This document shows positions 1 to 5,582 of a stretch of 5,582 nt of DNA, piece by piece (position 1 is the stretch's first letter; each line of letters opens with the position of its first letter). Both the position numbers and the translations under genes were made by a program. The DNA lies in contig CAMPUN010000101.1 in the NCBI GenBank assembly GCA_946997275.1, positions 1 to 5,582 on the forward strand, written 5' to 3'. The notes under the pieces are model-generated. The model made no database searches, was not told where the DNA came from, and was given only the letters and a program-made list of their open reading frames with translations. This stretch comes from an uncultured Porphyromonas sp. GTDB lineage: Bacteria > Bacteroidota > Bacteroidia > Bacteroidales > Porphyromonadaceae.

Positions 1-92
1 GTGTACCATCTCAGTAACACCTCCCCAACTGTGTACTTTTTTCAGGAAGAGGACACGGTGAAGCCGCGCTACGGAAATCTCCTGAAGAGATT
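1..92. other. Intergenic DNA with no supported gene
   Basis: I see no convincing gene in this stretch. The only open frame (minus strand, roughly 11-226) begins at a GTG. Its middle is just the translated 21-base repeat, giving a seven-residue lysine/asparagine/glutamate pattern. It has no recognisable domain, so I treat it as an artefact. A short dyad (atctc, five bases, gagat) lies at about 77-91. The sequence gtgtac occurs at 1-6 and again at 31-36, which is too short to interpret. Confidence 0.5.
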
Positions 93-203
93 GAAATTCG
101 CCACGGAGGAGTCGGAAAATTCTTCGGAACTTTGATTTCATTCTTCCGAAGTTTCATTTCATTCTTCCGAACTTTTATTTCGGCTCTCCGTGGGGAATTT
201 TCG
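93..203. repeat. Composite interspersed repeat, left copy
   Basis: This element has two imperfect inverted arms around a tandem-repeat core. The left arm (93-108) ends in ccacggag at 101-108. The right arm (186-203) begins with ctccgtgg at 186-193. With one mismatch and one single-base gap, the arms match over about 16-17 bases. A related copy begins at 5535 near the right end of the window in the same orientation. Bases 101-148 and 5535-5582 are both 48 long and agree at 39 positions without gaps. The element lies after the terminator of the uptake operon and contains no transposase. A short interspersed, possibly non-autonomous repeat family is the likely explanation, but only two copies are visible here. 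Confidence 0.65.
120..182. repeat. Three 21-base tandem units
   Basis: Three consecutive 21-base units lie at 120-140, 141-161 and 162-182. Each starts ttcttc and contains a near-palindromic ttcggaa or ttccgaa core followed by a t-rich tail ending atttc and one further base or two. Units one and two carry opposite versions of the core (ttcggaac versus ttccgaag), so the array has internal dyad potential. Because 21 is a multiple of three, any frame through it stays open and encodes a seven-residue period. That explains the spurious open frame on the minus strand. There are no unique spacers, so this is not a CRISPR array. Confidence 0.7.
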
Positions 204-244
204 TTTCCTCGTGAGCTATTGGACACTTCCTCCTTGGAAGATGG

Positions 245-288
245 TATAAAGCAAGAGGCTCCACCGCTGAATGAGCGATGGAGCCTCT
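245..288 (-). terminator. Probable intrinsic terminator of the uptake operon
   Basis: A ten-base perfect stem pairs 254-263 (agaggctcca) with 279-288 (tggagcctct). A second four-base stem (265-268 with 274-277) follows across a one-base mismatch and closes on a five-base loop (269-273). On the minus strand the hairpin begins 18 bases after the lipoprotein stop codon. It is followed by TGCTTTAT, so the U-tract is weak. The stem is strong and well placed, but the tail makes termination efficiency uncertain. On the plus strand the following bases are less U-rich. Confidence 0.65.
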
Positions 289-306
289 CTTGGTGATGTG
301 GCAGGG

Positions 307-1560
307 TTACTTCATCTGGTAGAAGGAGACGGGATTGCCCTCTATTTCAAAGACGGGTCCGTCGGAGACGGCGCCTGTCTTAGGATCGTAGGAGTAGAAT
401 CCGCTACGCTCCTTGCCTGCCGAGCCAATCATGATTCGATCGTTGTAGCGCCCGAGAGCAACTGCGTGAGGATTGGACGCTGGGATACCCTCAATCTGCT
501 GGATGGTACGCTGCTCTAGGTCGATGACTGTAGGAATACAGTAGAGAGCCGTGTAGGGGTTCTTGCTCGTGGGGTCGAGTGCATAGATGCCCATGATGGC
601 GACCGCCTTAGAGCCAGAGACGTAGTGCATCGATGCGATGTAGTTGGCGGGGAGCTTGGTCGTCTTGGGTAGGATGCCCTTGACCTCTATGTTGATCTCC
701 GAGAGATTCATAGACCATGAGGGGTCGATCTCGGTCTCACCCTTTTTGATGCGAACGATACCTCCTGGGAACTCAGGGTTGAAGCCAAAGCTTCCCATGC
801 AGAGTATGTACAGATCGCCCTTGTCATCGAGGAAGATCGAGTTAGCCACGATCGGACGGGTAGCGACACAGAGCCCCGAGGTGGTAGAGGAAATCTTCTT
901 CTCCACCTTGTCCGTTGCGATGTCTATGAGTGCTAGCTCGACCTCCTTGTGTAGTGGCATCCACTTGGGGTCCATCTGACAGAGTCCTACGTAGAGCTTG
1001 CCGTCGCGTACTGCCATAGCACCTGGCATCACATTGGTATCAGCGTGCTTGTACTGGTTGAGGTCTATCACGGCCGTCTTGGTCATCGTCTTGGGGTTAA
1101 ACGCCCAGACCTGTCCGATGTTTTGGAAGCTGATGTAAGCCTTCTCAGGCGAGACCTCGACCACATTGCAGGCAGCGCCTCCTCCTGGGAGCTCCATAGC
1201 GCCACGCTTGGTGAGCTGCAGCTCCTTGCTTACGGTGTAATAGACGAGCTCAGCCTGGCCCATTCCCATATAGTCGGGCAGGACGTAGAGATGATCTCCG
1301 CAGTAGATAGGCTCCGTGCCGAAGCCGACTGGCACGCCACGGCTGTTGTCGTACTTCTTCGCCTCGATAGAGCCGATAGCCTGCAGGTAACCATTGCCTG
1401 AGGCACCGTCCGCATTTATTATTGAAGTAGAGAAGAGAATCCGCTCGCTACCCGTCTGGGGTGTCGGCTTAGGCTCCTTGTCACAGCTGGTGAGCGCTAG
1501 CCCTAGTAGGAGGGCAGCGATAAGGGTGAACCTGTTGGTTAGTTTGTTGAATCTGTTCAT
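307..1560 (-). CDS. DUF4374-type lipoprotein, XusB-like partner of the TonB receptor
   Basis: This gene probably encodes a surface-exposed or periplasmic lipoprotein that binds a ligand for the adjacent receptor. I chose the ATG at 1560 (417 residues). The in-frame ATG at 1602 would add 14 residues (starting MTTIYSPIQ) ahead of what is otherwise a clean lipoprotein signal. From the chosen start there is a basic/polar head, a hydrophobic stretch at about 13-23, and a lipobox L-T-S-C with the lipidated cysteine at 26. The mature N-terminus reads DKEPKP. The remainder is soluble and rich in short beta-strand/turn segments such as VWAFNPKTMTKTAVIDL, which fits a beta-propeller. It also has six internal cysteines. 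Overall length, lipobox, strand pattern and position after a TonB-dependent receptor fit the DUF4374 family. That family includes, from memory, the siderophore-binding lipoprotein XusB of Bacteroides. The family call comes from recognition, not a search, and the ligand is unknown. The gene starts 49 bases after the receptor stop, consistent with one transcript. Confidence 0.78.
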   Translation of the reverse strand: MNRFNKLTNRFTLIAALLLGLALTSCDKEPKPTPQTGSERILFSTSIINADGASGNGYLQAIGSIEAKKYDNSRGVPVGFGTEPIYCGDHLYVLPDYMGMGQAELVYYTVSKELQLTKRGAMELPGGGAACNVVEVSPEKAYISFQNIGQVWAFNPKTMTKTAVIDLNQYKHADTNVMPGAMAVRDGKLYVGLCQMDPKWMPLHKEVELALIDIATDKVEKKISSTTSGLCVATRPIVANSIFLDDKGDLYILCMGSFGFNPEFPGGIVRIKKGETEIDPSWSMNLSEINIEVKGILPKTTKLPANYIASMHYVSGSKAVAIMGIYALDPTSKNPYTALYCIPTVIDLEQRTIQQIEGIPASNPHAVALGRYNDRIMIGSAGKERSGFYSYDPKTGAVSDGPVFEIEGNPVSFYQMK

Positions 1561-1609
1561 AGTGAAATCTGTTATTTGAATTGGTGAATATATAGTTGTC
1601 ATCTGATTG

Positions 1610-3946
1610 TCATCTGAAGAGGTATCGCAGCTTTACCGAGAAGTTAATACCTGGTAACGGACGGTTTAGCTCCGACATCTGACGCTGGTTGGTCAGGTTC
1701 TTGACCTTGAAGGTGATCGTCCACTGATTATTGCGCAGGCTCTGCTCTAGTCCTAAGTCTAGGCGCAGAGCAGTCGGTATCTTGCGCTCTTGGTACTGGC
1801 TCACCTCGAAGTCGTAGTAGTACTGATGCACATAGGATGCGTCGAGCATCAGACGGCTATTGTATCCCTCCCCGCCGAAGAGATTCTCCTTGTGTAGCTC
1901 CAAGCCCGCATTGGCTAGGAAGTAGGGAATGTTTGGCATACGCTTGAGGTAAGTCGGGTTAGCGACATTCGTCGAGGGTATCAGTCGGCGCGTGTCTCTG
2001 AGGTCTTGGTAGGTTGCATTGCCATAGAGGTAGAGCCAGGGGAGGGCATCCCACTTCACCTCGCCCTCTACGCCCCACGTGCGGATGCTCCCGAAGTTCT
2101 GATAGCAGCTCATCGAGGGGGTAATCCCTGGCATGAAGCGGATCATATCGGTGACGTAAGAGCCGAAAGCATTGACCTCAGCCTCGATTAACTGCCCCGA
2201 CGTGGGCGAGAAGTTGCGATAGACTAAGCCAACGTTGCCCCCACGACTATGCTCGGGGCGCAGGTCCGTCGAGGCGCTGATCGAGTAGCCATTGCCTAGT
2301 AGCTCCTCACTCGTAGGTATGCGCACCTCGTCCGCATAGGAAGCCTTAATCAGGAAGTCTGGCGTGAAGCGGTAGCGGATAGCTTCGCTCCAGCCGAAGA
2401 AGTGCCGATTGGTCATCACATCCTTGAGGTCGCCCATACTGATCGTCCCGATGACCTTAGAGCGTGAGCGGTAGTTGTAGTACTTTGCGGTGACCGCATT
2501 TTGGAGCCGATCATCAAGGAGCGTGAGGTCGTAGGAGGCTCCCGCCGTGAGGCTGTTCATACGGCTCTTGAAATTCGCCTTATAGCCCAAAGCTCGATCC
2601 ATAAGCGTGTCCGTAGGATTGCGATAAGCGTAGGTGTGGCACAGGTTGAGGTTGAAAGCCTGATGGCGGTCTAGCGTATAGTTCAGGTTGAGCTTGTCCA
2701 CCAGGTTGATCGTTCGATTGACCCCATCGGTAGGTATGCTCGATAGCTCGCCCCCATAGGAGGAGCCTGCGGGGTACTCCTTGCCATCCCAATCGTAGCG
2801 ATGCGCAGCCTTGTCGGTCAGTCCATTTTGCCCGAAGACCACCCCGACCGATGCGTCTAGATCTAGCCCTGGGAGGAAGAAGTCTGCACGCTTGAAGGTG
2901 CTCTCCAGAGCCAATCCCTTGGAGAGGGTAAAAGCTTCTCGCACATCCCACTCGAAGCCCTGTATCTCTCTGCGAATGTAGGTCCCAGCGCACTCTAGCT
3001 TGATCTCGTCAAACCACCACTTCGTCGCCTTGAGGCTACCGCCTAGGATCGCTTTCCGAAACTGATCGTGGTCTCGCCTCACGATCCGACCCTTGTAGTG
3101 TGGCAGCTCCATCTTGTAGTTGTTGTCTGAGTAGGCGAGCGTACCGCCTACGCCTAGCTGCACGCCCGCTTCCTCTAGTGTACGCTTGAAGACTGTCGAG
3201 AGCATGTGCGAATTGTACGATCCCACCTCATACGAAGCGTCAAAGTACTTCGGCGGGTACTCCTTGAGCACTACATTCACCGCTCCGCCCATAGCCGAGC
3301 CACCAAACTTGTAGGGTACGATCCCCTTGTAGACCTCCACCCGCTCGATCATATCGGTCGGGATGTCACTGATCGAGATGAAGTCGCTCATCTCGCCAAA
3401 GGGTGTCTCGTCAATGTAGATGCCCATTCGCTTGCCCTCTAGTCCACGTAGCGAGATGCGCGAGGCACTCCCTAGTCCGCCCGTATTGCGTAGCGTCACG
3501 CCAGTAGTGCGAGACAGCACCTCGTCTATCGAGGAGGCGGTGCCTTGTAGCTGTCGCATCGAGATGACCGAGATAGGCATAGCGGACTCACGCAGAGCGC
3601 GCTCCTGACGCTTGGCAACGACGACGACACTGCCCAGCGTTGTCTCGTCAACCTCTAGTCTCACGCTGATCGGCTTGCCATCTTGCCGTGGTGATGTGAT
3701 GCGCTTGCTCTTGTAGCCCACGTAGCTCACGACGAGCGTCTTGACACGCTGCTTGGTCGTTAGGCTCCAGAGCCCCTCGGCATCGGTGACGGCTCCGGCA
3801 CCTTTTGGCTCGGCATAGATATTGGCTCCGATGAGGGGTTCGCCCGTAGCGTCGTCTAGTACGTTGCCACGGTAGTGGTACTCCTGAGCTACTGCTGCGC
3901 TGAGGGAGAGTAGCGTGATGAGTAATAGTAGTCTGTATCGTCTCAT
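1610..3946 (-). CDS. TonB-dependent outer-membrane receptor, XusA-like
   Basis: This 778-residue protein is an outer-membrane beta-barrel that should import a large ligand using TonB-ExbBD energy. Its neighbour makes a ferric siderophore, or less likely heme, the leading guess. A signal peptide covers residues 1-20 (MRRYR, leucine-rich core, A-V-A before Q21). Residues about 25-105 form a carboxypeptidase-regulatory-like domain, with GEPLIGANIY and VVSYVGYKS as landmarks. A TonB-box-like LGSVVVVAKRQ follows at about 104-114. The plug spans about 120-228 and shows ISLRGLEGKRMGIYIDE, IERVEVYKG and GGAVNVVLK. The rest is barrel, ending in the strand FSVKLRYLFR. The length is normal for a receptor with this extra N-terminal domain. 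No SusD-like partner is present, so a glycan SusCD system is unlikely. It is longer than HmuR-type heme receptors, as I recall them, and has the extra domain. The start follows a short leader with its own candidate promoter. The lipoprotein gene follows directly. Confidence 0.92.
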   Translation of the reverse strand: MRRYRLLLLITLLSLSAAVAQEYHYRGNVLDDATGEPLIGANIYAEPKGAGAVTDAEGLWSLTTKQRVKTLVVSYVGYKSKRITSPRQDGKPISVRLEVDETTLGSVVVVAKRQERALRESAMPISVISMRQLQGTASSIDEVLSRTTGVTLRNTGGLGSASRISLRGLEGKRMGIYIDETPFGEMSDFISISDIPTDMIERVEVYKGIVPYKFGGSAMGGAVNVVLKEYPPKYFDASYEVGSYNSHMLSTVFKRTLEEAGVQLGVGGTLAYSDNNYKMELPHYKGRIVRRDHDQFRKAILGGSLKATKWWFDEIKLECAGTYIRREIQGFEWDVREAFTLSKGLALESTFKRADFFLPGLDLDASVGVVFGQNGLTDKAAHRYDWDGKEYPAGSSYGGELSSIPTDGVNRTINLVDKLNLNYTLDRHQAFNLNLCHTYAYRNPTDTLMDRALGYKANFKSRMNSLTAGASYDLTLLDDRLQNAVTAKYYNYRSRSKVIGTISMGDLKDVMTNRHFFGWSEAIRYRFTPDFLIKASYADEVRIPTSEELLGNGYSISASTDLRPEHSRGGNVGLVYRNFSPTSGQLIEAEVNAFGSYVTDMIRFMPGITPSMSCYQNFGSIRTWGVEGEVKWDALPWLYLYGNATYQDLRDTRRLIPSTNVANPTYLKRMPNIPYFLANAGLELHKENLFGGEGYNSRLMLDASYVHQYYYDFEVSQYQERKIPTALRLDLGLEQSLRNNQWTITFKVKNLTNQRQMSELNRPLPGINFSVKLRYLFR

Positions 3947-3982
3947 TGATTAGTTGGTTGATTTGCTTATTGGGAAGATGGG

Positions 3983-4013
3983 GAAACTGAACGTCTTTCG
4001 CTAAGTGTTCAAA
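3983..4013 (-). promoter_or_regulatory. Candidate Bacteroidota promoter of the receptor operon
   Basis: On the minus strand TTTG (4013-4010) is followed after 19 bases by TCAGTTTC (3990-3983). This resembles the Bacteroidota arrangement of a -33 TTTG and a -7 TAnnTTTG with a 19-21 base spacer. The -7 box departs from consensus at two positions. Transcription would start near 3976, giving a leader of about 30 bases. The -33 element coincides with the end of the U-tract of the upstream terminator. A promoter is expected here because that terminator separates the receptor from the regulator gene. The exact boxes are a weak match. Confidence 0.35.
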
Positions 4014-4045
4014 AAAAGGGCCTGGTGAACTGTTTCACCAGACCC
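4011..4045 (-). terminator. Strong intrinsic terminator of the methyltransferase/TetR unit
   Basis: An eight-base perfect stem pairs 4022-4029 (ctggtgaa) with 4034-4041 (ttcaccag) around a four-base loop. After one mismatch, three more G-C pairs form between 4018-4020 and 4043-4045. On the minus strand the stem is followed immediately by seven T residues (4017-4011), the textbook form. The stem includes the regulator's last codons and its TGA stop (4037-4035), so translation reaches into the hairpin. It insulates the receptor operon from upstream transcription. Confidence 0.9.
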
Positions 4046-4658
4046 CTAAGAGCTCTCGCCAACCGCCTAAGCTAAACTTCTCGTGGCACTGACAGAACCG
4101 TACCAGCTCTTCTGGACTGGTGTCGGACCGCTGCAGTATAGCTTTGATGGTTGCCGTGATAAAGGCTGAGTAAATATCGACGAAGGCGGGATCGACCTCG
4201 GCTTTCCAGTCGGGATGGAGCTCCCGATACCGCTCGAAGTAGCGGATGGTCGCCTCGTTGCTCAGCTGATTGAGCCGATCCTCGTAGTGATCCAGATAGG
4301 AGCCCGCACTGGCGAAGAAGACCAGTCGCAGAGCCTCCGCATGGTCGATGATGTACTGGTAGAAGGGCGCCTTCGAGTAGCCCCTCCGCTTACGCTCCAC
4401 AGGGTCCAGCATATCCATCTCCATATCTTGATCCTTAGGCGGTAAAGCGTAAAGTGCCTCTAGCCCTCTGATCGCAGGCTCTACGAGCGAGCGAAAGAGT
4501 GCCTCCTTGTCCTCATAATAGTAGTATATACTGCCCAGCGAGGCGTAAGCCTCCTTGGCCACCATACGCATCGAGGTGCCTATGTAGCCATGCCGAGAGA
4601 AGAGCCGCAAGGCAACCTCCTCGATACGCTGCTGTATATCTGGTGTCGGACTATTCAT
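4035..4658 (-). CDS. TetR-family transcriptional regulator
   Basis: This 207-residue protein is a one-component DNA-binding regulator, probably a homodimeric repressor. The N-terminal helix-turn-helix spans about residues 8-55: IEEVALRLFSRHGY, then TSMRMVAKEA, then the recognition region Y-A-S-L-G-S-I-Y-Y-Y-Y, closed by EDKEALF. This is the classic TetR signature. The C-terminal part (about 60-207) is helical and divergent, as expected for a ligand-binding/dimerisation domain, and I cannot infer its ligand. Two features stand out there: an acidic methionine-rich run (DMEMDML, 78-84) and a C-Q-C-H cluster at 189-192. The gene starts 11 bases after the methyltransferase stop, so they are probably co-transcribed and autoregulated. 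Its stop lies inside the terminator hairpin. Targets could be its own unit or the receptor operon next door. Confidence 0.9.
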   Translation of the reverse strand: MNSPTPDIQQRIEEVALRLFSRHGYIGTSMRMVAKEAYASLGSIYYYYEDKEALFRSLVEPAIRGLEALYALPPKDQDMEMDMLDPVERKRRGYSKAPFYQYIIDHAEALRLVFFASAGSYLDHYEDRLNQLSNEATIRYFERYRELHPDWKAEVDPAFVDIYSAFITATIKAILQRSDTSPEELVRFCQCHEKFSLGGWRELLGVW

Positions 4659-4669
4659 AGTTCGTTTGC

Positions 4670-5335
4670 TTACTTATCTTTGATTACTGAGCAGATGAGC
4701 ATAGCGTGGTACTGACGTACGGAGATACGCTCCCCAAAGAGCTCTCGAAGAAGTGCTACCGCCTCCGGGGCTGTGTAGTGTGGCGGGCAGTAGTACCCCT
4801 TGCGCTCCAATATATGGCGAGCTATCCAGTCGCCCACGCGGTGCTCCCCACGCACGTAAAAGCATCCACACAGTCGCCCTCCCGGCTTTAGCACACGGTG
4901 CATCTCACGGAGGGCTCGCTCCTTGTCGGGAAAGGCCTGCAAACCACTCATCGTGAGCAGATAGTCAAACTCCCCATCGGCAAAGGGCATCGCCCCCACA
5001 TCGCCCTGCACGAGCGATACATTGGTCACCCCCTCTACCTCAAAGCGGTGGCCCGCCATCTCGAGCATCTTCTCGGAGTAGTCCAGCGCAGTGATCTGAG
5101 CCTTGGCAAGCTGCTTGTACTTGTCGCAGGTGAAGACCGCAGTCCCCACCGGCACATCTAGTAGCCGCCCCGCAAAGTCATCGGGGATCATAGCCAAGAC
5201 CTCTGCCGCCATCTGTAGCTGATCCACCTGCCAGAGCCCATTCATAAAGAGATGCCCCCACCAGGAGCGTCCCGTCATGAGCGCATCGTAGCGGTGCATC
5301 TGCTTGATATATGCGTTATGCTGAGCCTTAGCCAT
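4670..5335 (-). CDS. Class I SAM-dependent methyltransferase
   Basis: This 221-residue protein should transfer a methyl group from S-adenosylmethionine to an unidentified, probably small, substrate in the cytoplasm. It has the Methyltransf_11/UbiE-like layout. Motif I is L-L-D-V-P-V-G-T (58-65). Its usual second glycine region is VPVGT rather than GCGTG, a variant I associate with a subgroup of these enzymes. An acidic residue for the SAM ribose is D85 in ALDYSEKML. QGDVGAMPFADGEFDYLL (110-127) is followed by the post-motif HRVLKPGGRL (146-155). The N-terminal 50 residues are aromatic-rich (RSWWGHLF, GLWQVD) and may shape the substrate pocket. Its length is normal for a stand-alone enzyme. 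It is the first gene of its unit, preceded by a good promoter box and followed closely by the TetR gene. Such pairs often mean the regulator controls the enzyme, but the reaction cannot be told from sequence. Confidence 0.88.
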   Translation of the reverse strand: MAKAQHNAYIKQMHRYDALMTGRSWWGHLFMNGLWQVDQLQMAAEVLAMIPDDFAGRLLDVPVGTAVFTCDKYKQLAKAQITALDYSEKMLEMAGHRFEVEGVTNVSLVQGDVGAMPFADGEFDYLLTMSGLQAFPDKERALREMHRVLKPGGRLCGCFYVRGEHRVGDWIARHILERKGYYCPPHYTAPEAVALLRELFGERISVRQYHAMLICSVIKDK

Positions 5336-5351
5336 CAGTTTCTGCGGAGTG

Positions 5352-5362
5352 TACAGCTTGTA
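5352..5362. promoter_or_regulatory. Possible operator dyad in the leader of the methyltransferase
   Basis: The sequence tacagcttgta is a 4+3+4 inverted repeat. It lies between the likely transcription start and the methyltransferase ATG. Its position would suit autoregulation by the TetR protein of the same unit. The dyad is short, and such matches arise by chance. Confidence 0.2.
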
Positions 5363-5378
5363 TGGATCTATTACACCG

Positions 5379-5386
5379 CAAAGTTA
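5379..5386 (-). promoter_or_regulatory. Bacteroidota -7 promoter box for the methyltransferase/TetR unit
   Basis: On the minus strand TAACTTTG (5386-5379) exactly matches the TAnnTTTG -7 consensus. It is followed by CGG, a context common in Bacteroidota promoters. Transcription would begin about seven bases downstream, leaving a leader of roughly 35-40 bases before the ATG at 5335. I could not find a good TTTG -33 box at the usual 19-21 base spacing, where the sequence is G/C-rich. That may mean a weak or activator-dependent promoter. Confidence 0.6.
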
Positions 5387-5416
5387 TACCTCTTTGCCAA
5401 GGGAACGCCCCCACAA

Positions 5417-5434
5417 ACCTACCCAGTAGTAGGT
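5417..5434. promoter_or_regulatory. Possible regulator-binding dyad upstream of the promoter
   Basis: Here acctac (5417-5422) and gtaggt (5429-5434) form a perfect six-base inverted repeat with a six-base spacer. The site lies about 31 bases upstream of the -7 box of the methyltransferase/TetR unit, close to the -33 region and upstream of it. A TetR-type dimer could bind such an 18-base dyad. There is no second copy visible near the receptor promoter. Confidence 0.25.
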
Positions 5435-5511
5435 ACCACCCGCGAACCAACGAGCCAGACAGCGACCACCCCCATTGGAACGAATCGCACTATCGAGGAA
5501 ATCAAACGATC

Positions 5512-5543
5512 CCTCCGTGGAGATCGTGGATTATCCACGGAGG
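5512..5543. repeat. Inverted repeat at the edge of the right-hand repeat copy
   Basis: A perfect ten-base inverted repeat pairs 5512-5521 (cctccgtgga) with 5534-5543 (tccacggagg) around a 12-base spacer. It shares the ccacggag arm of the left-end repeat and overlaps the start of the right copy. A run of eight A residues (5548-5555) follows on the plus strand. On the minus strand the T-run would precede the hairpin, so it lacks the geometry of an intrinsic terminator on either strand. Confidence 0.6.
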
Positions 5544-5582
5544 AACGAAAAAAAACTTCGGAAGTTTGATTTCTTTCTTCCG
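5535..5582. repeat. Composite interspersed repeat, right copy, cut by the window end
   Basis: This copy begins with ccacggagga and runs through a ttcggaag core into tttgatttc and ttcttccg, in the same orientation as the left-end copy. It agrees with 101-148 at 39 of 48 positions. Conservation is highest in the arm and in the 21-base unit, and lowest in the A-rich joint at 5545-5554. The window ends at the start of the second unit, so the number of tandem units and the far arm cannot be seen. Confidence 0.65.

Noticed and set aside
120..182. Possible CRISPR array
   Set aside because: The units are contiguous 21-mers with no unique spacers, and there are no cas genes.
11..226. Minus-strand open frame of 71 residues with lysine/asparagine-rich heptads
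   Set aside because: It is the translation of the 21-base tandem repeat, starts at GTG, and has no domain or homologue that I recognise.
1045..1401. Plus-strand open frame of 118 residues
   Set aside because: It is antisense to the lipoprotein gene, shows no domain or signal, and is best explained by codon bias of the real gene.
2580..2993. Minus-strand open frame of 137 residues
   Set aside because: It lies wholly inside the receptor gene in another frame and has no recognisable domain.
1610..3946. SusC-type glycan transporter
   Set aside because: There is no SusD-like gene, the protein is shorter than typical SusC, and the neighbour is a DUF4374-type lipoprotein.
5512..5555. Hairpin followed by an A-run as a terminator
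   Set aside because: On the plus strand the tail is A, not U. On the minus strand the T-run precedes the stem. It fits a repeat arm better.
5252..5569. Plus-strand open frame of 105 residues running through the right intergenic region
   Set aside because: It overlaps the methyltransferase start and its promoter, and ends in repeat sequence. The translation has no domain character.

Overview
The window looks like chromosomal DNA from a Bacteroidota species. A Porphyromonas-like organism is plausible. The evidence is a TonB-dependent receptor with an N-terminal carboxypeptidase-regulatory-like domain of the Bacteroidota type, a DUF4374-type lipoprotein beside it, and a TAnnTTTG promoter box. 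None of the genes has a convincing Shine-Dalgarno sequence. The genus is an inference from overall style, not from a marker gene.

All four convincing genes lie on the minus strand, so the window reads biologically from right to left. From 5335 down to 4035 there is a two-gene unit: a class I SAM-dependent methyltransferase followed 11 bases later by a TetR-family regulator. A strong promoter box (5379-5386) precedes it. A very clear intrinsic terminator (4011-4045) closes it and overlaps the last codons of the regulator. From 3946 down to 307 there is a second unit: a 778-residue outer-membrane TonB-dependent receptor, then a lipoprotein of about 417 residues that resembles DUF4374 proteins. 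A hairpin terminator lies 18 bases after the last stop codon. A candidate promoter for this unit sits partly inside the U-tract of the preceding terminator.

The receptor/lipoprotein pair resembles the XusA-XusB part of the Bacteroides xenosiderophore system. In that system a surface lipoprotein binds a foreign ferric siderophore and hands it to its TonB-dependent partner. The third component, the PepSY-type inner-membrane protein XusC, is absent here, because a terminator and repeats follow the lipoprotein gene directly. The substrate cannot be read from the sequence. A functional link between the methyltransferase/TetR unit and the uptake unit is possible but unproven.

The two ends of the window hold non-coding, A/T-rich repeat DNA. 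The left end (about 93-203) has three 21-base tandem units between inverted arms. The right end (5535-5582) holds the start of a related copy in the same orientation, cut by the window edge. The four-gene block is therefore bracketed by direct copies of an interspersed repeat. I found no RNA gene, CRISPR array or transposase.
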